Part shown: positions 44,227-53,014 of the stretch, piece after piece
How the letters are laid out: every line of letters begins with the position of its first letter
Position numbering within the stretch: the stretch's first letter is position 1
Assembly: GCF_900215245.1 (NCBI RefSeq)
Contig: NZ_LT907842.1
Span: forward strand, 2,542,001 to 2,606,000
DNA from: Pseudomonas fluorescens
GTDB taxonomy: Bacteria > Pseudomonadota > Gammaproteobacteria > Pseudomonadales > Pseudomonadaceae
Direction of reading: 5' to 3'
Length of the DNA: 64,000 bases
Notes under the pieces: model-generated
Databases searched by the model: none
Seen by the model: only the letters and a program-made list of their open reading frames with translations
What the model was told of the DNA's origin: nothing
Translations under genes and position numbers: made by a program

Positions 44227-45483
44227 TCAGGCATAGCGGCCGCTTTGCCAGTTGCCGACAATCACTTGGCCATGGGCATCACGCAGGGCGCCGGGGCTTT
44301 GGTCATAAAGGGTCAGCCATTCACCATTGCCCTTGTCGATGCGAAAGGCCAACGACGCAGCGCGGGTATGTGTTTCCGGCGACCAGTGGCGTTTGAGGCT
44401 GTCGCGGTCGTCTGGGTGTACGCGCTCCAGGACCTGCTGCACGGTGTGCAGGGGCGCGGCACCCACATCCAGCAGCGTTTCAAGGTTGTCGTCCCAGAGA
44501 ATTTCCCCGGTTCCCGGGTGCAGTTGGTACATCACACCGCTGCCCGCCAAGCGCCCGGTCTGCAGGTCATAAGGTTGGGCGGATTGCCTCATCAAGCGGA
44601 TTACCAACACCAGCAATGCCGTGATGGACAGGTAACTTTGTGCAAGCAGCAACGGCTCGCCTTCCAACAGACCGTGCACATAAAACGGCCCGGTCTTCTG
44701 GTCGGTGAAATTGACCACGATACTGCCCAGCACCAGTAGCGCGATCGAGCCGCCAGGGCTGCGCCACGTGATGCAAACGGCGAGGGTGAGGGCGATGGGC
44801 AGGCAGGCCAGGATGAAATACGCCGCTGCGCCGGCGTCGGAGCCCAGCCTGTCGATGAGCCAGAGCGGTGTCGCCCCGAAAACGTACCAGGTGTTCAATC
44901 CCAGCAGCAGCAACCATACCCCGCCGGCCAGCCTCGTGCGCAGGCGAGCAGGAAAGTCGCGCAGGTTGCTGTTGAGTAGATTCATCACCACCACGGTGGA
45001 AAAGAACACGCCGTTCATGCCCGACATCCAGTTGGTCAAGAACGTGTTGGGTGAAACTTCGCCGGCCAGCATCTGCCAGCCTTTCCTGAGCAGTGCCAGG
45101 GCGCAGCAAACGGCCAAGGTGGCCAGCAACCAGAGCAAAATGGCATGCAGTTCGTCGCCACGCCGAGCGAAGCGCCGAACGAACCAGGCAATCGCAACAG
45201 AGCCTGACAGTGCCATCGCGGAAAGCGTCGCGGCGGCCGGCAGGTGTTGCCAGCCGTGTTTATCCAGCAGTAGCCGTGCGACCAGAAACACCGCAAACAA
45301 CATCGGCCACTCAGCGCGTCGCGAGCTGAGGAACGCCGACACGGAAATACCCGCCGGGAACCAGATAATCGCCATCTGCGAGACGGGATCTTCAAAGGCC
45401 AGCGACACCACGCCGGTCACGTAGTAGGTCACCGCCCACAGCAGGAGGACGCCGCTGCGCTGCAAGACTGTCGGTATCGTCAT
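44227..45483 (-). CDS. MASE1 membrane sensor with PAS domain, no output domain
   Basis: A 418-residue protein: a MASE1 domain with eight or more hydrophobic segments (residues 10-300; the FPAGISVSAFLSSR motif is typical) and a PAS-like domain (about 320-415, with GTGEILWDDNLETLL and a downstream PDDRDSLKRHW block). The usual GGDEF, EAL or kinase domain that follows PAS is absent because the frame stops after QSGRYA. ATG 45483 is used because upstream codons are not membrane-like. It may be a regulatory partner of another protein, or a truncated enzyme. Confidence 0.8.
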   Translation of the reverse strand: MTIPTVLQRSGVLLLWAVTYYVTGVVSLAFEDPVSQMAIIWFPAGISVSAFLSSRRAEWPMLFAVFLVARLLLDKHGWQHLPAAATLSAMALSGSVAIAWFVRRFARRGDELHAILLWLLATLAVCCALALLRKGWQMLAGEVSPNTFLTNWMSGMNGVFFSTVVVMNLLNSNLRDFPARLRTRLAGGVWLLLLGLNTWYVFGATPLWLIDRLGSDAGAAAYFILACLPIALTLAVCITWRSPGGSIALLVLGSIVVNFTDQKTGPFYVHGLLEGEPLLLAQSYLSITALLVLVIRLMRQSAQPYDLQTGRLAGSGVMYQLHPGTGEILWDDNLETLLDVGAAPLHTVQQVLERVHPDDRDSLKRHWSPETHTRAASLAFRIDKGNGEWLTLYDQSPGALRDAHGQVIVGNWQSGRYA

Positions 45484-45703
45484 GGTTGAATATTCATTCG
45501 GTTTTAAACATTGCGCCCATATTAGCGCGAAGCCGCCGGGGGCATCGGGTAAATGCGCTGGGCGCACCATCCTGGGGCGGCCACTTGTATGCACATGTCT
45601 ATCCTCGACACTCCATCAGTCTTATGCCCTTCGATGTTTCTGTTTGGCGCCCGCGCCCCTATAATGGCTGCCTTTTTCGCCCAATGATTTTGCGGAGCTG
45701 GTG

Positions 45704-46297
45704 ATGGCCGAACGTAAGGCGTCCGTCGAGCGCGACACTCTGGAAACCCAGATCAAAGCCTCGATTAACCTGGATGGCACCGGAAAGGCCCGATTTGATA
45801 TCGGTGTACCTTTTCTTGAGCACATGCTGGACCAGATCGCCCGTCACGGGCTGATCGACCTGGATATCGTCAGCAAGGGCGACCTGCATATCGACGACCA
45901 CCACACGGTGGAAGACGTGGGCATCACCCTCGGCCAGGCGTTTGCCAAGGCCATCGGCGACAAAAAAGGCATCCGTCGCTACGGCCACGCCTATGTCCCG
46001 CTGGACGAAGCGCTGTCGCGTGTGGTCATCGACTTCTCCGGCCGCCCAGGCCTGCAGATGCACGTGCCCTACACCCGCGCCACCGTGGGCGGCTTCGACG
46101 TCGACCTGTTCCAGGAGTTTTTCCAGGGCTTCGTCAACCACGCCCTGGTCAGCCTGCACATCGACAACCTGCGCGGCACCAACACCCACCACCAGATCGA
46201 AACCGTGTTCAAGGCTTTCGGCCGCGCCCTGCGCATGGCTGTCGAGCTCGATGAGCGCATGGCCGGGCAAATGCCATCGACCAAGGGCGTTCTGTAA
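45704..46297 (+). CDS. hisB: Imidazoleglycerol-phosphate dehydratase HisB
   Basis: A 197-residue monofunctional dehydratase of histidine synthesis. Metal-binding His motifs are visible (D-D-H-H-T-V-E-D near residue 65 and the T-N-T-H-H-Q-I-E-T motif near 165). ATG 45704 follows GTG 45701; both are possible, but ATG with GGAG upstream is preferred. First of hisB-hisH-(DUF2164)-hisA-hisF; overlaps hisH by one base. Confidence 0.97.
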   Translation: MAERKASVERDTLETQIKASINLDGTGKARFDIGVPFLEHMLDQIARHGLIDLDIVSKGDLHIDDHHTVEDVGITLGQAFAKAIGDKKGIRRYGHAYVPLDEALSRVVIDFSGRPGLQMHVPYTRATVGGFDVDLFQEFFQGFVNHALVSLHIDNLRGTNTHHQIETVFKAFGRALRMAVELDERMAGQMPSTKGVL

Positions 46298-46935
46298 TGC
46301 AGACGGTCGCGGTTATCGACTACGGCATGGGTAACCTGCACTCGGTGGCCAAGGCCCTCGAGCACGTTGGGGCCGGCAAGGTTCTGATCACCAGCGATGC
46401 CAAGGTGATTCGCGAAGCCGACCGGGTAGTGTTCCCGGGCGTCGGCGCGATTCGCGATTGCATGGCCGAGATCCGCCGTCTGGGCTTTGACAGCCTGGTG
46501 CGCGAAGTCAGCCAGGACCGCCCGTTCCTCGGCATCTGCGTGGGCATGCAAGCCTTGCTCGACAGCAGTGAAGAGAACGGCGGCGTCGACTGCATCGGGC
46601 TGTTTCCCGGCCAGGTGAAGTTCTTCGGCAAGGACCTGCATGAAGACGGCGAGCATTTGAAAGTCCCGCACATGGGCTGGAACGAAGTGCGCCGCACTGT
46701 GGATCACCCGCTGTGGCACGAAATCCCGGACATGGCGCGCTTTTACTTTGTGCACAGTTACTACATCGCCGCCGGTAACCCGCGCCAGGTGGTGGGTGGC
46801 GGGCATTACGGCGTCGATTTCGCCGCGGCGCTGGCCGACGGTTCGCGCTTTGCCGTGCAGTTCCACCCGGAGAAGAGCCATACCCATGGCCTGCAGTTGC
46901 TGCAGAACTTCGCCGCGTGGGATGGCCGCTGGTAA
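46297..46935 (+). CDS. hisH: Imidazole glycerol phosphate synthase, glutaminase subunit HisH
   Basis: A 212-residue class I glutaminase. The nucleophile Cys is in G-I-C-V-G-M-Q-A, and the His-Glu pair in F-H-P-E-K-S. It feeds ammonia to HisF to make imidazole glycerol phosphate and AICAR. The GVGAIRDCM motif is typical. Starts on the TAATG junction with hisB and ends one base before the DUF2164 ATG. Confidence 0.97.
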   Translation: MQTVAVIDYGMGNLHSVAKALEHVGAGKVLITSDAKVIREADRVVFPGVGAIRDCMAEIRRLGFDSLVREVSQDRPFLGICVGMQALLDSSEENGGVDCIGLFPGQVKFFGKDLHEDGEHLKVPHMGWNEVRRTVDHPLWHEIPDMARFYFVHSYYIAAGNPRQVVGGGHYGVDFAAALADGSRFAVQFHPEKSHTHGLQLLQNFAAWDGRW

Positions 46936-47193
46936 ATGGCCAAGCAGCCCAAGGTGCCGGTCTTGAACCTCACGCCCGAGCAGGAGCGTGAGGCTACCTT
47001 CAAGATCAAGCGCTTCATGGAGGACCGTTTCGAGCTCAAGCTGGGCTCGTTCGAGGTCGCCGAGATGCTTGAGCTGTTCACCACCGAAGTGGCGCCGCAC
47101 TATTACAACAGGGCGATTTTCGACACGCAGACGCTCCTTAAAGAAAGGTTCGAAAGCATCGAAAGCGACCTGTGGTCGCTTGAGAAACCCTGA
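46936..47193 (+). CDS. DUF2164 family protein within the his operon
   Basis: An 85-residue protein of DUF2164: PEQEREATFKIKRFMEDRF and ELFTTEVAPHYYNRAIFD segments are the family core. It starts immediately after the hisH stop and precedes hisA, so it is co-transcribed. Function is unknown; its place between his genes is a feature of Pseudomonas and probably has no metabolic meaning. Confidence 0.88.
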   Translation: MAKQPKVPVLNLTPEQEREATFKIKRFMEDRFELKLGSFEVAEMLELFTTEVAPHYYNRAIFDTQTLLKERFESIESDLWSLEKP

Positions 47194-47232
47194 TTTCCCA
47201 AGCATTGCTGAATATCGAATAAGGTTTGCCAG

Positions 47233-47970
47233 ATGCTGATTATCCCCGCTATCGATCTCAAGGACGGCGCTTGTGTCCGCCTGCGCCAAGGCCGCATGGA
47301 AGATTCCACCGTGTTCTCCGATGACCCGGTGAGCATGGCTGCCAAATGGGTGGAAGGGGGCTGCCGTCGTCTGCATCTGGTGGACTTGAACGGCGCCTTC
47401 GAAGGCCAGCCGGTGAATGGCGAGGTGGTTACCGCCATCGCCAAGCGCTACCCGCACCTGCCAATCCAGATCGGCGGCGGCATCCGCTCCCTGGAAACCA
47501 TCGAGCACTATGTCAAAGCCGGCGTGAGCTACGTGATCATCGGCACCAAGGCGGTAAAAGACCCGGCGTTCGTTGCAGAAGCGTGCCGCGCCTTTCCGGG
47601 TAAAGTGATTGTCGGCCTGGATGCCAAAGACGGTTTTGTCGCCACCGACGGCTGGGCTGAAATCAGCACCGTGCAGGTCATCGACCTGGCCAAGCAGTTC
47701 GAAGCCGACGGCGTGTCCGCCATCGTTTATACCGACATCGCCAAAGACGGCATGATGCAGGGCTGCAACGTACCGTTCACCGCTGCGTTGGCGGCGGCGA
47801 CCAGGATTCCGGTAATCGCTTCCGGTGGCATTCACAACCTGGGTGACATCAAGTCGCTGCTGGACGCCAAGGCGCCCGGCATTATCGGCGCCATCACGGG
47901 TCGCGCGATCTACGAAGGTACTCTGGACGTCGCCGAAGCCCAGGCTTACTGCGACGCCTACAACGGCTGA
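47233..47970 (+). CDS. hisA: ProFAR isomerase HisA
   Basis: A 245-residue TIM-barrel enzyme that isomerises ProFAR to PRFAR. Catalytic Asp8 in I-P-A-I-D-L-K-D-G and the second Asp in GLDAKDG near 130 are present, along with phosphate-binding GG motifs ([15 protein letters not shown]). Separated from DUF2164 by 39 bases and from hisF by 9. Confidence 0.97.
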   Translation: MLIIPAIDLKDGACVRLRQGRMEDSTVFSDDPVSMAAKWVEGGCRRLHLVDLNGAFEGQPVNGEVVTAIAKRYPHLPIQIGGGIRSLETIEHYVKAGVSYVIIGTKAVKDPAFVAEACRAFPGKVIVGLDAKDGFVATDGWAEISTVQVIDLAKQFEADGVSAIVYTDIAKDGMMQGCNVPFTAALAAATRIPVIASGGIHNLGDIKSLLDAKAPGIIGAITGRAIYEGTLDVAEAQAYCDAYNG

Positions 47971-47979
47971 GGACTGACC

Positions 47980-48750
47980 ATGGCGCTGGCCAAACGCATC
48001 ATCCCTTGCCTGGACGTCGACAACGGTCGCGTGGTCAAGGGCGTCAAGTTCGAGAACATCCGCGATGCCGGCGACCCGGTGGAAATCGCCCGTCGCTACG
48101 ATGAGCAAGGTGCCGACGAGATTACCTTTCTCGACATCACCGCCAGCGTCGACGGCCGCGACACCACGTTGCACACCGTGGAGCGCATGGCCAGCCAGGT
48201 GTTTATCCCACTCACCGTGGGCGGTGGCGTGCGCACCGTGCAAGACATCCGCAACCTGCTCAATGCCGGTGCGGACAAGGTTTCGATCAACACCGCTGCG
48301 GTGTTCAATCCGGAGTTCGTCGGCGAAGCCGCGCAGCACTTCGGCTCGCAGTGCATTGTGGTCGCCATTGACGCCAAGAAAGTCTCCTGCCCGGGCGAAA
48401 CCCCGCGCTGGGAGATCTTCACCCACGGCGGTCGCAAGCCAACCGGCCTGGATGCGGTGGAATGGGCGATGAAGATGGAAGGCCTGGGCGCCGGTGAAAT
48501 CCTGCTGACCAGCATGGACCAGGACGGCATGAAAAACGGTTTCGACCTCGGTGTGACCCGTGCCATCAGTGATGCGCTGGGCATTCCGGTGATCGCCTCC
48601 GGCGGCGTCGGCAACCTGCAGCACCTGGCCGACGGCGTGATCGAAGGTCACGCCAGCGCGGTGCTGGCGGCGAGTATTTTCCACTTTGGCGAATACACCG
48701 TTCCCGAGGCCAAGGCCTACATGGCGGCGCGCGGTATCGTCGTTCGTTAA
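47980..48750 (+). CDS. hisF: Imidazole glycerol phosphate synthase, cyclase subunit HisF
   Basis: A 256-residue TIM barrel. Catalytic Asp11 in [13 protein letters not shown] and Asp130 in VAIDAKKV, with phosphate loops GGGVRT and ASGGVGN. Works with HisH; last his gene of the cluster. No terminator is evident before the next gene. Confidence 0.98.
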   Translation: MALAKRIIPCLDVDNGRVVKGVKFENIRDAGDPVEIARRYDEQGADEITFLDITASVDGRDTTLHTVERMASQVFIPLTVGGGVRTVQDIRNLLNAGADKVSINTAAVFNPEFVGEAAQHFGSQCIVVAIDAKKVSCPGETPRWEIFTHGGRKPTGLDAVEWAMKMEGLGAGEILLTSMDQDGMKNGFDLGVTRAISDALGIPVIASGGVGNLQHLADGVIEGHASAVLAASIFHFGEYTVPEAKAYMAARGIVVR

Positions 48751-48816
48751 ACGCTGCTGGACACCATGGCAGGCGCGCGGCACTCTCTGCGCTTGCCATG
48801 GAATCCGGTAGCCTTC

Positions 48817-49572
48817 ATGTTCAAGACCCTGCTGCTTGCCCTCGCCAGTACCTCCATTCTGTTGACGGGTTCGGCTCACGCCGAGGAACCGTCCGACGCC
48901 TCCCTGGTGTTGCTGACGGAAAACTTCCCGCCTTACAACATGGCGAAAAACGGCAAGAACTTCGCCAAAGACGAGAACATCGAAGGCATCGCGGTGGACG
49001 TGGTGCGTGAGACCTTCAAGCGCGCCGGCATTTCCTACAACCTCACCCTGCGCTTTCCTTGGGAGCGAATCTACAAACTCGCCCTGGAAAAACCTGGCTA
49101 CGGCGTCTTCGTCATGGCCCGCCTACCGGACCGCGAAGCCCTGTTCAAATGGGTCGGCCCCATCGGCCCGGATGATTGGGTGATGCTGGCCAAGGCCGAC
49201 AGCAAGATTGAGCTGACAGGCCTTGAGCAAGCTCATCGTTACAAGATCGGCGCCTACAAGGGTGACGCCATTGCGCAGACCCTGGAAAAACAGGGCCTTA
49301 ACCCGATCGTTGCGCTGCGTGACCAGGACAACGCGCAAAAACTGGTGGATGGTCAGATCGACCTGTGGGCCACCGGTGATCCGGCGGGCCGTTATCTGGC
49401 CCGCCAGGTGGGGGTGACCCAGCTGAAAACCGTGCTGCGCTTCAACAGTGCCCAGTTGTACCTGGCGCTGAATAAAGACGTGCCGGATGAGGTGGTGGCC
49501 AAGCTTCAGGCAGCACTCGACCAGTTACGGGGTGAGGGGGGTGTCGATCAGATCATGGCCCGTTACCTCTAG
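48817..49572 (+). CDS. Amino-acid-type periplasmic binding protein (SBP_bac_3)
   Basis: A 251-residue protein with signal peptide (residues 1-22, cleavage after SAHA). The first cleft motif is LTENFPPYNMAKNGKNF and the second half contains YKIGAYKGDAIAQTLEKQG. This resembles stand-alone PA-type solute-binding proteins of the TauT/ABC substrate-binding group without a nearby permease, often of uncertain ligand. ATG 48817 precedes the signal. The last 48 bases overlap the convergent Vps62-like gene. Confidence 0.85.
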   Translation: MFKTLLLALASTSILLTGSAHAEEPSDASLVLLTENFPPYNMAKNGKNFAKDENIEGIAVDVVRETFKRAGISYNLTLRFPWERIYKLALEKPGYGVFVMARLPDREALFKWVGPIGPDDWVMLAKADSKIELTGLEQAHRYKIGAYKGDAIAQTLEKQGLNPIVALRDQDNAQKLVDGQIDLWATGDPAGRYLARQVGVTQLKTVLRFNSAQLYLALNKDVPDEVVAKLQAALDQLRGEGGVDQIMARYL

Positions 49573-50817
49573 TTCGGGCTCTGCTTGAGGCGCCTCTACC
49601 GGTGGAGGCTGCTCATCAGGCAGCACCTCGGCGTTTGGATAATCGCTCATGTAGACGTTGTCACCGTTGGTATAACTGGCGGTGCTTGAAACCTGGCTGC
49701 CGTCCTGTCGCAGCAGGCGGTATTCGCTTTGTACAAGGTACGCCGCAACGGCTTTTTTCGGCGGAACATACGTGATGATTTCCAGCGACGAAGGCTGGTT
49801 CCAGCCTTTCGCTGAGCGCTGCGTGTGTGTGAAGTTGCGATCCAGGTGCGCCGAAAAACTCAATTCGAAGACGTGTTCGCCCACCGGCCACTCTTTACCC
49901 AGCCCGAGGCTGGTGTTGGCCGCCAGTGCCTTGGCGGTCGCTCCTACGTCACCTTTTGCGGCCGTCCACATGAATGGCTGACTGGTAGCCTCAGTGTTGT
50001 GCCCAAAACCGACGCACAGGTGGCGGTCCGTGCGCTCCAGGCGGTAGGTGGGCGATGCCTGAAACTGTTCAATCACGGCCAACTCCGGGTCTTTGATACA
50101 GAACCATGGCAGTTCGCACACCTGAGGCGTGTGGACGGCTTCATCAGTGCCCGGGTTTTCGTACCCGCTGAGCGCGGGCGGTGGCGGCAGGTCGTGCAGC
50201 TGCGCTGTCAATGTCAGGCGCAGTGAATAGGCCTCAAGGTTTGGCTTGGCATAGTCGCCAAGGCCGATGAAGGTGCCGGGGGCGAGGTATATTTCGCCTG
50301 CAGGTGCATCGGGAGGTGTCACCGACCAGAGGCTCAAGTCGTTGGCGGCGCCGCTGCCTTTATCGTCCCAGATCAATTCGCCCGCTTGAGCGGCCATCAC
50401 CAGGTCTTGTCGCACGCACCGCACGGCATGGCGTGAGGGTTTGTCGTAGTCGACGCCGTACACCAGCCCCATCGCCACATAGCCCTCGGGCGGCAGCGGG
50501 CGCCAGATGGACGCATTGCTCAGCGCTCCGCTGCCTTCATCCTGCCACACCAATTGATAATCGACTGGCGCACGCAGGGCCGTGCCATCGACGGTGTTCA
50601 CGTCGCTGACCACGGCGACAACGTTGCTGTAGTTGATATTGCGATAGTGGTTGACCGCGATATCACCCAAGGTAAAAAACGGCCTCAGGGCATCGGAGGC
50701 GGTGCTCGGCCGCCAGAGGCCGACGGCTTTGTGCGCGCCCGACCCCTTGTCGTTCCATAGCGGCAGAAACTCGCTGGTAAAGCTGATGAGCAGGTCATTG
50801 AATTGCAGAGGCTTCAT
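49525..50817 (-). CDS. Vps62-related (DUF946-like) protein with three W-x-D-x-GSGA repeats
   Basis: A 430-residue protein of the Vps62/DUF946-like family. Three copies of W-(N/Q/D)-D-(K/E)-G-S-G-A followed about ten residues later by (L/I)W begin near residues 21, 91 and 150. They are separated by strands ending in GDIAVN, GLVYGVDY and similar. The second half is beta-rich and ends in an acidic Pro/Glu tail. No signal peptide. Related bacterial proteins sit near pore-forming toxins, but no toxin gene is here. ATG 50817 has GGAGAG upstream. Confidence 0.75.
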   Translation of the reverse strand: MKPLQFNDLLISFTSEFLPLWNDKGSGAHKAVGLWRPSTASDALRPFFTLGDIAVNHYRNINYSNVVAVVSDVNTVDGTALRAPVDYQLVWQDEGSGALSNASIWRPLPPEGYVAMGLVYGVDYDKPSRHAVRCVRQDLVMAAQAGELIWDDKGSGAANDLSLWSVTPPDAPAGEIYLAPGTFIGLGDYAKPNLEAYSLRLTLTAQLHDLPPPPALSGYENPGTDEAVHTPQVCELPWFCIKDPELAVIEQFQASPTYRLERTDRHLCVGFGHNTEATSQPFMWTAAKGDVGATAKALAANTSLGLGKEWPVGEHVFELSFSAHLDRNFTHTQRSAKGWNQPSSLEIITYVPPKKAVAAYLVQSEYRLLRQDGSQVSSTASYTNGDNVYMSDYPNAEVLPDEQPPPVEAPQAEPELEVTGHDLIDTPLTP

Positions 50818-50880
50818 GGAGGGCTCTCCAGTTGATGGGAGCATCAACTATCGAGCAGTGCAGTCGGTGCCGAGCGGTAA

Positions 50881-51666
50881 CTATCTACGCGCCGGAAGGT
50901 ACGTACCGTTTTTGCCGTGTGCCGCCATGGCTTGGTTGCTGCGCACGCTGATCATCAACTTGATATCAATCCAGTCGACGCCCTGGGCCTTGAGCTTGGG
51001 CAGCTCGCGTTCAAGGACGGTCAGGGTCTGTGGATAAGGATGGCCGATCATCACTGCTGAACCCTGTTTGTGCGCCAGCTTGATCGCGGTTTGCAGCTGC
51101 GTGGTAATCGCCGCTTCCGTGCGTTCGTCATCGAGGAATACATCCCGCGAGACATGGGCCAGGTCGATCTTCTGTGCTTCGGCGGCCGCGACGGTTTGCG
51201 CGCTGGTGCGGCTGTCGACAAAGAACTTGTTGCGCCGTTGCAGCTCGGCCATCAACCAGGCCATGGCAGCCGGTTGGGCGGTCATGCGGCTGCCCATGTG
51301 GTTGTTGATGCCGGCGGTGTAAGGCACGGCCTTGAAGGCGGCGTCCAGGCGCTTGCCAAGTTCTTCGAGGGGCAGGTCGGGGTGCCACGCGAACGGGCCG
51401 GTGGCCGGGTCCATGGGCATGTGCAGGATCACGATCTTGCCGGCCTTGTGCGCCTCACGAGCGAATTCGGCGGCGTGGGGCGTGTCGGGCATGATCGCGG
51501 TGGTCACCGGCCCGGGCAGGGCCAGCACGCGCCGATCCCGCGGCAGGTTTTGCCCCAGGTCGTCGATGATGAGGGTCAGGTAGGCTTTGCGAGGCGCGTC
51601 GGCCGGAGTCGCATGGGCGATTCCGGCCAGGCTGCACAGCACAGCGATGATCAGGGCAAAACGCAT
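50881..51666 (-). CDS. Divergent polysaccharide deacetylase family protein (DUF610/YibQ-like)
   Basis: A 261-residue protein with signal peptide (1-20) and a NodB-related divergent deacetylase fold: LIIDDLGQN, then a LALPGPVTTAIMPDTPHA block, ILHMPMDP, NNHMGSRMT and GHPYPQTL. Metal-binding Asp and His residues are kept in these motifs. Acts in the periplasm on an unknown glycan. It lies one base after the ctpA stop, part of the gpmI-envC-ctpA neighbourhood as in other Pseudomonas. Confidence 0.88.
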   Translation of the reverse strand: MRFALIIAVLCSLAGIAHATPADAPRKAYLTLIIDDLGQNLPRDRRVLALPGPVTTAIMPDTPHAAEFAREAHKAGKIVILHMPMDPATGPFAWHPDLPLEELGKRLDAAFKAVPYTAGINNHMGSRMTAQPAAMAWLMAELQRRNKFFVDSRTSAQTVAAAEAQKIDLAHVSRDVFLDDERTEAAITTQLQTAIKLAHKQGSAVMIGHPYPQTLTVLERELPKLKAQGVDWIDIKLMISVRSNQAMAAHGKNGTYLPARR

Positions 51667-51667
51667 A

Positions 51668-52984
51668 TCAACGGCTGCGCGTAATGCTCAGGCCTTTCAG
51701 CAGGCTCAGTGCCTGGGCCAGTTGGTAATCATCGTCCTGTGGCATGGGCTTGGCTTTGGCACTGCTGCCGGTCGGCTGGTCGGCGCCGCCGTTGCCATTG
51801 CCCAGGTGACCTTGCAGGTCCGCCTCTTTGTAGTACTCGCTGTCGATCTCGTTGGTGATCTTGGCTTTGCGTACTTCGATGTCCGGCACAATGCCCTGGG
51901 CCTGGATCGAGCGACCGTTCGGCGTGTAGTACAGCGCCGTGGTGATCTTCAATGCGCGATCGTTGTTCAGCGGCAACACGGTTTGTACCGAGCCTTTGCC
52001 GAAACTGGTGGTGCCCATCAGTACGCCGCGCTTCTGGTCTTGCAGGGCGCCGGCGACGATTTCCGACGCCGAGGCGCTGCCGCCGTTGATCAGCACGGCC
52101 AACGGCACGTTTTCGCTGAGGTCATTGCCGGTGGCCGAGAAGCGCAGTTCGGAGTTGGCGATACGGCCCTTGGTGTAGACGATCAGGCCTTTGGTGATGA
52201 AGTGGTCGACCACTTCCACCGCAGACTGCAGCACGCCGCCCGGGTTGTTACGCAGGTCGAGCACGATGCCGTTGAGCTTCTTGCCGTTGTCTTTACGCAG
52301 CTTGGCCAGGGCCTTGGCCACTTCGTCGCCGGTCTTGACCTGGAACTGGGTGATACGGATGTAGCCGTAGCCCGACTCCAGCAGCTGGCTCTTCACGCTT
52401 TTGACCGTGATGGTCGCGCGGGCCAGGGTCACGTCAAACGGGTTGCCGCCATCGCGCACCAGGGTCAGGGTGATTTTCTGGCCGAGCTTGCCGCGCATCT
52501 TGTCGACGGCTTCGGTCATGCTCTGGCCACGGGTCGGCTGGCCGTTGATCTTCACGATCAAGTCGCCGGCCTGGATGCCGGCCTTGGACGCCGGGGTGTC
52601 ATCGATTGGCGAGACCACTTTGATCTGGCCGTCTTCGGAGCCGACTTCGATGCCCAGGCCACCGAACTCACCGCTGGTGCTTTCCTGCAGCTCGGCGAAA
52701 TCTTCCGGGCCCAGGTAGGCGGAGTGCGGGTCGAGGTTGCTGAGCATGCCCTTGATGGCATTTTCCAGCAGGGTCTTGTCGTCTACAGGTTCGACATAGG
52801 CTGCCTTGATCCGGTCCATGACCTCGGCAAAGGTGCGCAGCTCGTCCAGCGGCAGCGGCGCCTTGGTGGTCGCGGCCGTGGCAGCTTGTGCAGCCGGTGC
52901 AGCCTGGTCGGCAAAAGCCAGCGGCGCGCCGATCACCAGGGCGATCGTCAGGGCCAGCGAAGTGAGGCGGGACAAATGCAGCAT
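51668..52984 (-). CDS. ctpA: Carboxy-terminal processing protease (S41 family)
   Basis: A 438-residue periplasmic serine protease with signal peptide (1-25), N-terminal helices, a PDZ domain (about 105-190, with a GGLGIEVGSEDGQIKV start) and a catalytic domain carrying the Ser305-Lys330 dyad (G-G-S-A-S-A-S-E, S-F-G-K-G-S). In Pseudomonas CtpA degrades murein cross-link hydrolases with a lipoprotein partner. The gene is downstream of envC, 30 bases apart. Confidence 0.93.
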   Translation of the reverse strand: MLHLSRLTSLALTIALVIGAPLAFADQAAPAAQAATAATTKAPLPLDELRTFAEVMDRIKAAYVEPVDDKTLLENAIKGMLSNLDPHSAYLGPEDFAELQESTSGEFGGLGIEVGSEDGQIKVVSPIDDTPASKAGIQAGDLIVKINGQPTRGQSMTEAVDKMRGKLGQKITLTLVRDGGNPFDVTLARATITVKSVKSQLLESGYGYIRITQFQVKTGDEVAKALAKLRKDNGKKLNGIVLDLRNNPGGVLQSAVEVVDHFITKGLIVYTKGRIANSELRFSATGNDLSENVPLAVLINGGSASASEIVAGALQDQKRGVLMGTTSFGKGSVQTVLPLNNDRALKITTALYYTPNGRSIQAQGIVPDIEVRKAKITNEIDSEYYKEADLQGHLGNGNGGADQPTGSSAKAKPMPQDDDYQLAQALSLLKGLSITRSR

Positions 52985-53014
52985 GTCGAACGAACTCCTA
53001 ATGTAGGTGCGGCC

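Noticed and set aside
46069..48879. 936-codon open frame on the minus strand across hisB-hisF
   Set aside because: It is antisense to five clear genes; His/Gln/Val-rich composition is typical of shadow frames in high-GC DNA.
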